Assembly: GCF_900114915.1 (NCBI RefSeq)
Contig: NZ_FOUS01000009.1
Span: 310,001 to 374,000, forward strand
Reading direction: 5' to 3'
From: Bradyrhizobium sp. Rc3b
GTDB lineage: Bacteria; Pseudomonadota; Alphaproteobacteria; Rhizobiales; Xanthobacteraceae
Length of the DNA: 64,000 nucleotides
The notes beneath the pieces are model-generated. The model had not been told where the DNA came from, did not search any database, and saw only the letters and a list, made by a program, of their open reading frames with translations. Position 1 is the stretch's first letter. Each line of letters starts with the position of its first letter. This document shows, piece after piece, positions 18,801-26,270 of the stretch. A program made the translations under genes and the position numbers.

Positions 18801-19343
18801 GTCGAAGCCAACATCGACTTCCAGGCCCTGTTCAATGCGACGTCGGCGTCCTTTACCGTCAACCAGACGAACCCGGGCGTCGGACCCGTCACCGTCAAGA
18901 TCACGGCCTTCAGCACCGCCTACGAGCCGGGGGCGGGGTTCGTCGACGGGCTCACCAACGACACGCACGTCAACATCACGTCGTTCTCGATCACCGACTT
19001 CGTCGTCAAAACAGGCAACTTGCAGTTTACACCGCAAGCGACGATCGACGGCGACGGCAATCTGATCATCACCGGGCTGAGCACCGGCGACAAGGTGCAG
19101 TGGACGACGAGCGGAACGACCCACGACCGCGTGCTGATCGAAAACATCAGCGCCCATGATGGCATCGATGGCAACGACAACAACACGTTCGACATCGGCG
19201 GGTTCAGCCTGATCCAGTCGCAGCCGGCGCCCGACGAGAAGCTCGACTTCACCGTGCAGATCGCTGATGCCGACGGGGATACGGCTTCCAGCATTTTCTC
19301 GGTCGGGATTGACGGAAACCACAACGGCGTCATCACGATCTGA
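15804..19343 (+). CDS. Large repetitive type I-secreted protein (DUF5801/T1SS-143-like)
   Basis: A 1179-residue acidic, Gly/Thr/Asp-rich protein without a Sec signal peptide. Its order is: an N-terminal DUF5801-like part (1-162), domain A (163-397), two near-identical repeats B (410-598 and 599-786, each starting FEDDGPTAGI or FQDDGPTAGI), a variant unit (787-898), a second copy of A (899-1139) and a short tail ending VGIDGNHNGVITI. Units carry DADGDTAS/DGDGDT motifs, likely calcium-binding. This is the DUF5801/T1SS-143 style of large adhesins. No RTX nonapeptides (GGxGxDxxx) are visible. The exporter and adaptor genes follow directly. The ribosome site TAGGAGG sets the start. Confidence 0.85.
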   Translation: MALSVTLTGTTVILDETADLQNDDTNTTLPSAFSSRLTALGAPATEINHAVSSGDVITISGVTGAIGNLAFTDSTGGALDGDTSGLFTNDGEEVFLWADPTNDNIVVGKTAAGVIVFAVYLEQTATGAKIWSVQYEALQHLDGTNPDDSLDLGSHLKVAVSEQINFGFAGAPSGSNLFMTFGDPNSTQIVVIGKNPLNQSEGGNITTKDVLNISQAGSTTSFGVNGNQINAGEGAYITYVTGTNTNFLVPNLDQNEADVEANIAFQNVFNATGGSFTVNQTNPGIGPVTVKITAFSTAAETGVNFVDGLSNDTQIAITSASFINVVKKSGNTQYTPAATVNADGTLTVTGLSSGDTVQWTTSATHNRVLIENISNADTNPDNDNNTFDIGGFSLVSSNAASAVVGTAIHFEDDGPTAGIVQGAPTVAHDETAGNQGDADDTIAAGVVALFAGVANVSSDLSPTGYAQDATAVVSATGSSYGTDSFGGTTAFSLAVSAAGVDSGLDTTNGTSIFLFKEGNLVVGRIGGETGAAAFAVAINSSTGVVSVAQYASLKHPTGGASYDEAINITDSALLAVVTVTDGDGDTKTSSTGIGDAVQFQDDGPTAGIAQGTATVAHDETAGVDADADDTTAAGVVALFAGVANKSTDLSPGYAQDATPVVSATGSSAGADNEGATTAFSLAVSAAGVDSGLDTTGGASIFLFKEGSLVVGRIGSSAGAAAFAVAIDGTSGVVSVAQYASLKHPTGGASYDEAINITESALLAVVTVTDGDGDTATSSTGIGDAVQFQDDGPTIGPIADGQVDFAAGASVTKTLNAAGGVDDPATYSITSSPASLTILDGTVSQTTLLRALTDSNTVATYYKDVDGSTTHTAGDIDFFKLTVSGGNYTFDVLQNPPPAEVSFSFAGAPSGSNLFMTFGDPASTQIVVVGENPLNQSQGGNITTKDVLNISQAGSTTSFGVNGNQLNDSANYPTEGAYITYVTGANTNFLVPNLDQNEADVEANIDFQALFNATSASFTVNQTNPGVGPVTVKITAFSTAYEPGAGFVDGLTNDTHVNITSFSITDFVVKTGNLQFTPQATIDGDGNLIITGLSTGDKVQWTTSGTTHDRVLIENISAHDGIDGNDNNTFDIGGFSLIQSQPAPDEKLDFTVQIADADGDTASSIFSVGIDGNHNGVITI
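16290..16994 (+). repeat. Domain A, first copy
   Basis: A 705-base segment inside the secreted-protein gene that is repeated at 18498-19220 with high nucleotide and protein similarity. Shared landmarks are SGSNLFMTFGDP, GGNITTKDVLNISQAG and NLDQNEADVEANI. Confidence 0.85.
17031..17597 (+). repeat. Repeat unit B, first copy
   Basis: A 189-codon unit starting FEDDGPTAG, followed directly by a 188-codon copy at 17598-18161. They share LDTTxGxSIFLFKEG, AQYASLKHPTGGASYDEAI and VTVTDGDGDT almost exactly. Confidence 0.85.
17598..18161 (+). repeat. Repeat unit B, second copy
   Basis: A 188-codon unit starting FQDDGPTAG, in tandem with the unit at 17031-17597 and followed by a third FQDDGPT start at 18162 that leads into a different sequence. 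Confidence 0.85.
18498..19220 (+). repeat. Domain A, second copy
   Basis: A 723-base second copy of the segment at 16290-16994. It carries a six-codon insertion (around NDSANYPT) compared with the first copy. Confidence 0.85.
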
Positions 19344-19353
19344 ATCGCAAGCC

Positions 19354-19386
19354 GCCGGCTGCACGCCGCTTTGGCGCGCAGCCGGC
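19354..19386 (+). promoter_or_regulatory. Strong hairpin between substrate and exporter genes
   Basis: A 9-bp outer stem (19354-19362 with 19378-19386), a one-base A/C mismatch and a 4-bp inner stem around loop GCTTT. It starts ten bases after the substrate stop and has no T-run. It fits an mRNA stabiliser or partial terminator that lets the substrate be made in excess over the exporter; this role is inferred. Confidence 0.65.
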
Positions 19387-19420
19387 ACCTGTTCGGTCGC
19401 ACGGGGCTGGAGTAGATTCG

Positions 19421-21337
19421 ATGCCGGATAGTGTCACCGTCTGGTGCGGCCATCTCTCCCGGTCTGCTGCCGCCTGGTGTGGCCAGGTCCTCGGTTATCC
19501 AGAGGAGCTGGCGAGCTTCACCATCCGCGTCGGGCTGTTGGCCGTGGCGGCCTTCATTTTCATCAGGCTGGTCTGGAAGCGGCGGCGCGCGGCGGCAGCT
19601 GCGCGACCCGACGAGCCAGCTCACGCGCATCAAATGTCCTCGCCGCTTCACGCCTGTCGCGGCGTGTTGGTCGGGCTCGGCCTGATCACCGCCATGTTGA
19701 ACGTGCTGTACCTGACCGGTTCGTTCTTCATGCTCGAAGTCTACGACCGCGTGGTGCCGAGCCGCAGCGTGCCGACGCTGATCGGCCTCGCCGCGCTGGT
19801 CGGCGCGCTCTATTCGTTCCAGGCATTCCTCGACATTCTGCGCGGGCGCATCCTCGTCCGCATCGGCGAGTGGCTCGACCGCGCATTCTCGGCGCGCGCC
19901 TACGACGTCGTCGCGCGCTGGCCGCTGCGGGCGCGCGCCAGCGGCGACGGGTTGCAGCCGGTGCGCGATCTCGACCAGGTGCGCAGCTATCTCTCCGGGC
20001 TCGGCCCGACCGCGCTGTTCGACCTGCCCTGGATCCCGTTTTATCTCGCGATCTGCTTCATGTTTCATCCGCTGCTCGGGCTCACGGCATCGATCGGCTC
20101 GGTGATGCTCGTGTCCCTGACCCTTCTCACCGACCGCTTGACGCGTGCGCGCACGAAGGAAGTCACCGGCCAGATCGCGCAACGCAACGCTCTCGCCGAA
20201 GCGAGCCGGCGGAATGCCAAGGTATTGCAGGCCATGGGCATGCGCGGGCGGCTCGCCGCGCGCTGGGCGGACGTCAATGACAGCTACATGTTCACCCAGC
20301 GGCGCGCCGCCGACATCGCCGGCGGCTTCGGCTCCGCCTCCAAGGTGCTGCGCATGGTGCTGCAATCGGCGGTGCTGGCCGTCGGCGGCTATCTCGTCAT
20401 CATCCAGGAGGCGACCGCGGGAATCATCATTGCCGGCGCCATTCTCACCTCGCGCGCGCTCGCGCCGGTCGAGCTCGCCATCGCCCACTGGAAGAGCTTG
20501 ATCGCGGCCCGGCAAAGCTGGAAACGTCTGCAGCAGCAATGGGCGCAACTCCCGGCCGAGGAGGAGAAGACGCCGTTGCCGCCGCCGTGCAAGACCCTCG
20601 CCGTCGAGGCTGTCTCCGTGGCGCCGCCGGGCGAGCAGACCGCCGTCGTGCTGGAAGCCTCCTTCGCGTTGAACCCGGGGCAGGGGGTTGGCATCGTCGG
20701 CCCGAGCGCATCGGGCAAGTCGTCGCTGGTGCGTGCCATCGTCGGTGTGTGGGGGGCGGCGCGTGGCAAGGTGCGGCTGGACGGCGCCGCGCTCGACCAA
20801 TGGAGCTCCGAGGCGCTCGGCCGCCACATCGGCTATCTGCCGCAGGACGTCGAGGTGTTCGCCGGCACGGTGGCGCAGAATATCAACCGCTTCGAACCCG
20901 TTCCCGACGCCGAGGCGATGATCGCCGCCGCGAACGCCGCCGGTGTGCACCAGATGGTGCTGCGCTTGCCGAAAGGCTACGACACGCCGATCGGCGAAGG
21001 CGGCGCGGCGCTCTCTGCCGGGCAGCGGCAGCGCATTGCGCTCGCCCGTGCCCTTTACCGCGAACCCTTCCTGGTGGTGCTCGACGAGCCCAACTCCAAT
21101 CTCGACTCCGACGGCGACCAGGCCCTGACGCAGGCCATCCACGGCGTGCGTGCGCGGGGCGGCATTGTCATCGTCGTCGCGCATCGCACCAGTGCGCTCG
21201 CTGGCGTGGACCAATTGATCGTGATGGCCGAGGGGCGCGTGCAGGCGTTCGGGCCCAAGGACGCGCTGCTGGCCAAGATGATGCAGCCGCGGCCGGCAGT
21301 GCCGCTTAAGGTCGTAACCGAAGGAGCGAGCCTTTGA
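19421..21337 (+). CDS. Type I secretion ABC permease/ATPase, PrtD-like
   Basis: A 638-residue fused membrane-ATPase exporter. Membrane helices lie near residues 40-57, 85-130 and 195-330. The nucleotide-binding part has Walker A GPSASGKS at residue 427, signature LSAGQRQRIALAR near 531, Walker B FLVVLDEP near 551 and the H-loop VAHR. It lacks the peptidase-like N-terminal domain of HlyB, which places it with PrtD/AprD exporters. It should move the upstream repetitive protein across both membranes together with the adaptor and a TolC-like channel encoded elsewhere. GGAG precedes the ATG. Confidence 0.93.
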   Translation: MPDSVTVWCGHLSRSAAAWCGQVLGYPEELASFTIRVGLLAVAAFIFIRLVWKRRRAAAAARPDEPAHAHQMSSPLHACRGVLVGLGLITAMLNVLYLTGSFFMLEVYDRVVPSRSVPTLIGLAALVGALYSFQAFLDILRGRILVRIGEWLDRAFSARAYDVVARWPLRARASGDGLQPVRDLDQVRSYLSGLGPTALFDLPWIPFYLAICFMFHPLLGLTASIGSVMLVSLTLLTDRLTRARTKEVTGQIAQRNALAEASRRNAKVLQAMGMRGRLAARWADVNDSYMFTQRRAADIAGGFGSASKVLRMVLQSAVLAVGGYLVIIQEATAGIIIAGAILTSRALAPVELAIAHWKSLIAARQSWKRLQQQWAQLPAEEEKTPLPPPCKTLAVEAVSVAPPGEQTAVVLEASFALNPGQGVGIVGPSASGKSSLVRAIVGVWGAARGKVRLDGAALDQWSSEALGRHIGYLPQDVEVFAGTVAQNINRFEPVPDAEAMIAAANAAGVHQMVLRLPKGYDTPIGEGGAALSAGQRQRIALARALYREPFLVVLDEPNSNLDSDGDQALTQAIHGVRARGGIVIVVAHRTSALAGVDQLIVMAEGRVQAFGPKDALLAKMMQPRPAVPLKVVTEGASL

Positions 21338-22644
21338 ACCGCGAGCCGGTGAACCAGGTTCCGCACGCGATCCGCCAGCACCTGCGCGCCGGCCTCGTGG
21401 GCGTCATCATTCTTGCCGGGGGCGCCGGCGGCTGGGCCGCGACCACGGAACTGGCTGGCGCCGTCGTCGGCTCCGGCACGCTGGTGGTCGACAGCTACAC
21501 CAAGAAGGTGCAGCATCCGACTGGCGGCGTGGTCGGTGAACTCAACGTTCGCGAGGGTGCGCGGGTGACGGCTGGCGACGTGATCGTGCGCCTCGACGAG
21601 ACGGTGACGCGGGCCAATCTCCTGATCGTCGTCAAGAGTCTCGACGAACAGGCGGCGCGCCGGGCGCGGCTCGAGGCTGAGCGCGACGGCCAGGACCGGC
21701 TCGAATTTCCCGCCGACCTCATTGATCGTGCCGCCGATCCCGACGTCGATCGACTGATCGTGGGCGAGCGCAAGCTGTTCGAGTTGCGCCGCGCCGCCCG
21801 CACCGGCAAGAAGGCGCAGCTCAGCGAGCGCATAGGCCAGCTCCGGGAGCAGATCCGCGGGCTCGACGAGCAGATCCAGGCGAAAGACCGCGAAACCACC
21901 TTCATCGACCAGGAGCTTCTGGGCGTGCGCGACCTGTGGCGAAAGAATCTGGTACAGATCACGCGCCTGACAACGCTCGAGCGCGACGCGGTGCGCCTGC
22001 ATGGCGAACGTGGCGCTCTGGTCGCGGCCATCGCCGAAGTCAGGGGCCGGATCACCGAGACCACGCTGCAAATCATGCAGATCGATCAGGATCTGCGCAC
22101 CGAAGTCGGAAAGGATCTCGCCGAGATCCGCGCCAAGACCTCGGAGCTGGTCGAGAAACGCGTTGCCGCCGAGGACCAGCTCAAACGCATCGATATTCGC
22201 GCGCCGCAGGACGGCACCGTGCATCAGTTGGCGCTGCACACCATCGGCGGCGTCATCAGCCCCGGCGAGCAGATCATGCTTATCGTCCCCACGCACGACG
22301 CGCTCGTCGTGGAGGTGCGGATTCCCCCGCATGAGATCGATCGTCTGTCGGTCGGCCAGCCGGTGCTGTTGCGCTTTACGGCCTTCAACCAGCGCACCAC
22401 ACCCCAACTCAACGGCGAAGTGAGCCAGGTGTCCGCTGACGTGGCGGTCGACCAAAAGAGCACGACGAGCTTCTATGTAGCCCGCATCGCAGTTCCCGAG
22501 GCGGAGATCGCCCGCCTGGGCGACCTGAAGCTGATCGCCGGCATGCCGGTCGAAGCCTTCATTCAGACCGACCAGCGCACGGTGATGTCGTACCTCGTCA
22601 AGCCGCTCTCCGATCAGTTGATGCGCGCCTGGCGCGAGCGCTAA
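21334..22644 (+). CDS. Type I secretion periplasmic adaptor, HlyD/PrtE family
   Basis: A 436-residue membrane fusion protein. One helix near residues 15-36 anchors it in the inner membrane. A biotinyl-lipoyl-like half-motif lies near residues 50-90 (QHPTGGVVGELNVREGARV), a long coiled coil at about 95-290, and the return half with IRAPQDGTVHQL near 288. It bridges the ABC exporter and the outer-membrane channel. Translation starts at TTG overlapping the exporter stop (TTGA), so the two are coupled. No TolC-type gene is present in the window. Confidence 0.92.
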   Translation: MNREPVNQVPHAIRQHLRAGLVGVIILAGGAGGWAATTELAGAVVGSGTLVVDSYTKKVQHPTGGVVGELNVREGARVTAGDVIVRLDETVTRANLLIVVKSLDEQAARRARLEAERDGQDRLEFPADLIDRAADPDVDRLIVGERKLFELRRAARTGKKAQLSERIGQLREQIRGLDEQIQAKDRETTFIDQELLGVRDLWRKNLVQITRLTTLERDAVRLHGERGALVAAIAEVRGRITETTLQIMQIDQDLRTEVGKDLAEIRAKTSELVEKRVAAEDQLKRIDIRAPQDGTVHQLALHTIGGVISPGEQIMLIVPTHDALVVEVRIPPHEIDRLSVGQPVLLRFTAFNQRTTPQLNGEVSQVSADVAVDQKSTTSFYVARIAVPEAEIARLGDLKLIAGMPVEAFIQTDQRTVMSYLVKPLSDQLMRAWRER

Positions 22645-23010
22645 GCTGCGACCTCCCCTAAAGTGAAGGCAATCTCTTGTTAAGGGCGGCTATCACCGGA
22701 TTCAGTTGCGCGGGTTCTTTGCCGACGCGGATAGGCTGTTGAACGCCAAGTTCTGGCTGTTCCTTTTCGACGAAGCGATCGCTGCTCGACGAAACCAAGT
22801 GCGATGGCCGAAGATGCGGTCATCGTCTGCGGCTGCGGTTGCACGAAGACCATTACAGGGCCCGAAGGTCATCGCGCGCATTGGGTCGATCGAATGATCC
22901 AATATGCAAGCTGGTGCCTCTCCCAGGTTCACGGTCCTTCCGCGCGATCGGGAAATATCCCATCTATGGTTCCAGGACCCGCGATCCTCGCTCTCGCGCG
23001 GCCTGGGCGG
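22645..23010. other. Gene-free stretch after the secretion genes
   Basis: About 365 bases between convergent genes. I see no terminator with a T-run, no repeat and no coding frame that I would defend. Confidence 0.4.
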
Positions 23011-23127
23011 TCAGGATTGCGCTCGGATGAGCACCGCTATAAGCGCGGCAGCCAAGATCGCTAGCCATATCGACGAGACGATCATGGAGGCGAAGTGCCA
23101 ATCTACGTCACGGCGCCTGGGCTGCAT
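23011..23127 (-). CDS. 38-residue single-pass membrane protein
   Basis: A small frame starting MQPRRRDVDWHF and continuing into a strongly hydrophobic helix of about 22 residues before ending IRAQS. It has an excellent ribosome site AAGGAG five bases before the ATG. The positive N-terminus and hydrophobic remainder predict a cytoplasmic N-terminus with one helix. It lies 112 bases downstream of the 49-residue gene on the same strand, and the two are probably cotranscribed. Function unknown; its place beside the secretion locus may be coincidence. Confidence 0.6.
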   Translation of the reverse strand: MQPRRRDVDWHFASMIVSSIWLAILAAALIAVLIRAQS

Positions 23128-23238
23128 TGTGTCTCCTTCCGCAGGCCGCGCGTCGGCTCAGCGGCCTCTATCGCCCTTCCGTTGGGGCTGCCATCGCGGC
23201 CGCCGTTGCGCGGGCCATTGTTGCCATGGTGCTGATGG

Positions 23239-23388
23239 TCATGGTGGACCGCCCCCCGCGCCAGACTGTGCAATCGCGTTGGACGTGAGGGACGTTGATA
23301 GCAAAAGGGTGATGGTCGGCGGCGTCACGGCGGCGAACTTTCCGCAGGTCTTCAAGAATTCCCGTCGGTCGTCGTCCTGGTCTGCCAT
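23239..23388 (-). CDS. 49-residue protein with twin-arginine-like N-terminus
   Basis: The frame starts MADQDDDRREFLKTCGKFAA, continues into the hydrophobic stretch TITLLLSTSLTSNAIA and ends Gly-rich. The RREFLKxCG pattern followed by a hydrophobic segment and an A-x-A site resembles a Tat signal peptide; similar small proteins are familiar from Rhizobiales. GAGAGA stands seven bases before the ATG at 23388, which favours it over the ATG at 23394. The stop follows a run of six Gs, and another frame beyond it encodes a His/Gly/Asn-rich tail, so the gene may be frameshifted. An AT-rich promoter island lies upstream. Confidence 0.65.
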   Translation of the reverse strand: MADQDDDRREFLKTCGKFAAVTPPTITLLLSTSLTSNAIAQSGAGGGPP

Positions 23389-23404
23389 GGTCATTTCTCT
23401 CGAG

Positions 23405-23452
23405 CGGTATTAAATAATATTAAATAAATTAAATCAATTAAATTTTGTTCCT
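23405..23452 (-). promoter_or_regulatory. AT-rich promoter island with ATTAAAT repeats
   Basis: A 45-base stretch almost free of G and C with repeated ATTAAAT units, directly upstream of the 49-residue gene. It probably holds the promoter and may bind a nucleoid silencer. It mirrors the island at 15326-15380 on the other side of the secretion locus. Confidence 0.5.
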
Positions 23453-23539
23453 GTGAGCAGGCGGGAATTCCGGCGCCGGCGGCGGCCGGGGTGATGACCT
23501 TTCAGCATCCCGGAGGTCGCTAAGGGCGGTTATGGACCT

Positions 23540-23586
23540 CAGGTCGAGACGGGCAGGGACGTCAGCAAAGGCCAAACTGCGGACAT
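23540..23586. repeat. Degenerate dispersed repeat, right copy
   Basis: Same-orientation partner of 15153-15198, with the shared core ACGTCAGCAAAGG and the end CGGACAT. Confidence 0.6.
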
Positions 23587-23640
23587 CGATGCCGTACCCT
23601 CGAAAACCAGCGCGGCGAAGCTCGCCGTGCAAGTAGCGAT

Positions 23641-24447
23641 CTAACGGGGCTCTGACGACGTGGCCGGCCTAGCCTCCTCGAAAAACGCCTTCAGTTCTGC
23701 TGCCATCACGGCCGGGTCCACCACGTGGCCCTGACCGGTGAGCACCTTTCGCCGGGCCCGGGGGATCGTGTCCGCGAGCGCGTCGGCCGCACCTTCGAAC
23801 GGGGGGATGCCGCCGCCCGTGGCAACCAGCACCGGCTGGTGAAGGCGCGCGAAACGTTCCAACGGGGCTTGGCGCGTCCCCAGCACGGCAGCGTCGTAGG
23901 CCAACGTATGCGCTATTCGCTCGAGACTCGGCCAGACCGGATGCGCGCGAGCGCCGGCGATCTCTTCAGCCGAACTTCCGGCGAGCTCCATGAACAGTGC
24001 TACGGCATCGCCGCGCCGCCCCGCCGACAGTCGTCTGTCGAGCTCGGCCACATAGGCCCGCTGCTGTTGCGGCGTCTCCGGCGCGAGGTCGTAGGGCACT
24101 TCATAGACTGCGACCGCATCGATGGACCGCAATGTGGCAGCCGTCTCGAGGGCCAGGGCGCCGCCGGTCGACACGCCGTAGAGCGCAGCACGGCCGCCCC
24201 CCGCCGCGTCGATGAGCGCGGCGATGTCCTCGATCTCGCGGGCAACTGAATATTCGCGCCCGTCACCACTCTCGCCGCGACCGCGCCGCGCATAATTTAC
24301 CACGCGAAACCAACGGCTGAGTTCTGTTGCAAGTCGCGCGTTCTCGCTGCCGTCATCGAGCGAGCCGGTGGTAAGGATGACCGCCGGACCGCTGCCGTCG
24401 ATGGAGTAGGCAATCTGGGTGCCGTCTGCGGACGTGACATAGGGCAT
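23641..24447 (-). CDS. Alpha/beta hydrolase
   Basis: A 268-residue serine hydrolase beginning MPYVTSADGTQIAYSIDG, the common start of this superfamily. The nucleophile elbow is GVSTGG (about residue 93) and the late His is in TGQGHVVDP (about 244). The ATG at 24447 is supported by AAGGAGAG at the right distance; the open frame upstream is not used. No signal peptide. It could be an esterase or haloperoxidase-like enzyme; the substrate is unknown. Confidence 0.85.
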   Translation of the reverse strand: MPYVTSADGTQIAYSIDGSGPAVILTTGSLDDGSENARLATELSRWFRVVNYARRGRGESGDGREYSVAREIEDIAALIDAAGGGRAALYGVSTGGALALETAATLRSIDAVAVYEVPYDLAPETPQQQRAYVAELDRRLSAGRRGDAVALFMELAGSSAEEIAGARAHPVWPSLERIAHTLAYDAAVLGTRQAPLERFARLHQPVLVATGGGIPPFEGAADALADTIPRARRKVLTGQGHVVDPAVMAAELKAFFEEARPATSSEPR

Positions 24448-24601
24448 GCTAGCTCTCCTTGGACGGGGTTTTGCGGACACGTTTCTCGGGCAAGGCGAAG
24501 AGCAGCCGAAGATAAAAGCGAGGTGATCCAGGCTGTCGAGCGCGGCGGGCATGCCGTCCATCGCCTTGGTTACGCAAGCGGACTAGATAAGCCCGGGCCA
24601 T

Positions 24602-25978
24602 CTAGGAGTGGCGATGATCCGGTCTTGACGGATCAGTTTCGCCAAACCGCCGCGCCAGTGCCATCAGCACCACGAAGGTGGCGACCCACACCATCCGCGC
24701 GCCGTAGCGGTCGTGCGGGCCTGAAATCACGGCGCAGATGAAAGCGTTGCCGAGCAGCGCCAGCGTCACGGTCGCCGCCAGCAGCATCAAATCGTCCAGC
24801 CGGCGGTTCGCGAGCGCATGGCCGAGCAGCGCGACCAGCGCCAGCATCGAGGCCAGCGCCACCGGCACGTGCAGCCAGTTGATTGCGGTGAAGTCGAGCT
24901 GCCAATTCTGCTGCCGCGCGGCGCGCATCGGCCCGGCCTGCGCGGGGACGTAGCGTTCGATGATGCCGCGGGTGTGCGGGATCCAGCCATTGGTGCCTTC
25001 GCCGGTCGCGACATGCAGCAATTGCTGGCCCATCGCCCGCAGCGCCGCGCCGGCCTGCCAGGCCGGATAATCCTTCAGCGACTGCACGACGATGTAACCC
25101 ATCTCCTCGTTCATGCCTTCAAAGCGGCCGAGCGCGTTGAACATGCTCTTGCCCCACAGGAACTCATCTGCCGTCGCCGGCAGTTCGTTGCGATAGGGAC
25201 ACAGCTTGTAGCGCTCGCGGGGACAATGGTCGTTGAGGTAGCGCGCGACGATGCCGTCCTGCATCATGCGGCCGAAGGCGACGCCGTAACCGCCGGGCGT
25301 CCAGGCCAGCTTGCCGGACAGCGCATAATTCGCCGAGACCAGCATCACCCCGCCCGCAACGATGGTGAGGCTGGCCTGCGCCAATCCGGCCAGCGGAAGG
25401 CGCTCCTTGAGAAACGGCCGTACCATCCAGCCCGCGACGCAAAGACCGAGCAGCACGCCGAGCGTGGCGCTGTGGGTGGCGGCGGCAAAGGCGGTGAAGA
25501 CGAACAGCGAGATTTTCTCGAGCACCGAGGTTCGGCTGGCGCCGACGACCAGCAGGAACAGCGACAGCACCGAGAGTCCTGCAAAGATGTCGGTGAGCAG
25601 CATGCTCGCAAGCCAGGGCAGCGCGGTCGACAGGATCAGGCCAAGGCTGATCGCGACGAAGCGGACAGTCTGCATCATCGAGAGCACGCGCAGGGTGAGC
25701 TGCAACAGCCACAGCGTTGCCAGCGACTGGACCGCGAGGTTGATCCAAAAGCCAAAACTCTCGCCAAAGTGCAGATAGAGGCCGAACACCGTGGAGCGGC
25801 TGGGGACGAGATAGCCCTCGTACCAGCGCGCCAGATAGCCGCCGGTATCCCATTGCAACAGTGGGTAGCCGTTCCAGAACGCCGGCGCGATCATCAGGAG
25901 GGGCAGGGCCACCGCCGCCAGACGCAGCCAAAGCGTATCCCCGGCGCGTGCGCGCAATTGATCGGTGGTGATGCTCAA
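24602..25978 (-). CDS. Large polytopic membrane protein of unknown function
   Basis: A 458-residue protein with about ten predicted helices. Its first periplasmic loop carries WNGYPLLQWDTGGYLARW, an aromatic and acidic loop reminiscent of GT-C glycosyltransferases that act on polyprenyl-linked sugars. A second large loop near residues 210-310 contains several Cys (HCPRERYKLCPYR) that could form a disulfide in the periplasm. The GT-C assignment is only a suggestion from topology. It is divergent from cysE. Confidence 0.7.
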   Translation of the reverse strand: MSITTDQLRARAGDTLWLRLAAVALPLLMIAPAFWNGYPLLQWDTGGYLARWYEGYLVPSRSTVFGLYLHFGESFGFWINLAVQSLATLWLLQLTLRVLSMMQTVRFVAISLGLILSTALPWLASMLLTDIFAGLSVLSLFLLVVGASRTSVLEKISLFVFTAFAAATHSATLGVLLGLCVAGWMVRPFLKERLPLAGLAQASLTIVAGGVMLVSANYALSGKLAWTPGGYGVAFGRMMQDGIVARYLNDHCPRERYKLCPYRNELPATADEFLWGKSMFNALGRFEGMNEEMGYIVVQSLKDYPAWQAGAALRAMGQQLLHVATGEGTNGWIPHTRGIIERYVPAQAGPMRAARQQNWQLDFTAINWLHVPVALASMLALVALLGHALANRRLDDLMLLAATVTLALLGNAFICAVISGPHDRYGARMVWVATFVVLMALARRFGETDPSRPDHRHS

Positions 25979-26270
25979 ATCTGTTCCCCGTCCTCGCCCC
26001 GAACCATGCTCGCAATAAGGGTCGGGAGAGAATTCACCAATAGTTTGACGCGGCCCGACTTGAATTTGGCAAAACTCTGACCACTTTGAGCCGACCTTGC
26101 TGCTTGGGGGCTTCGAAAGAAACTGTTGTGTTTCAATGTCTTGGCATGCTTTGGCAGGGCAAGGCGCTGTTCACTCTCAGGCAAGCCGGTCAGGACTTCG
26201 TCGCCTACACTATGCTATAAAGCCGGCAAAACGAGCCCACTCGAAAGAGCAAATCCCAAAGAGCAAATCC

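Noticed and set aside
18920..21214. A 764-codon minus-strand frame across the secretion genes
   Set aside because: It spans the ends of two unrelated plus-strand genes and has no recognisable domain or ribosome site.
22706..23064. Short plus-strand frames after the adaptor gene
   Set aside because: No ribosome site, no homology pattern; the minus-strand small gene at 23011-23127 is better supported.
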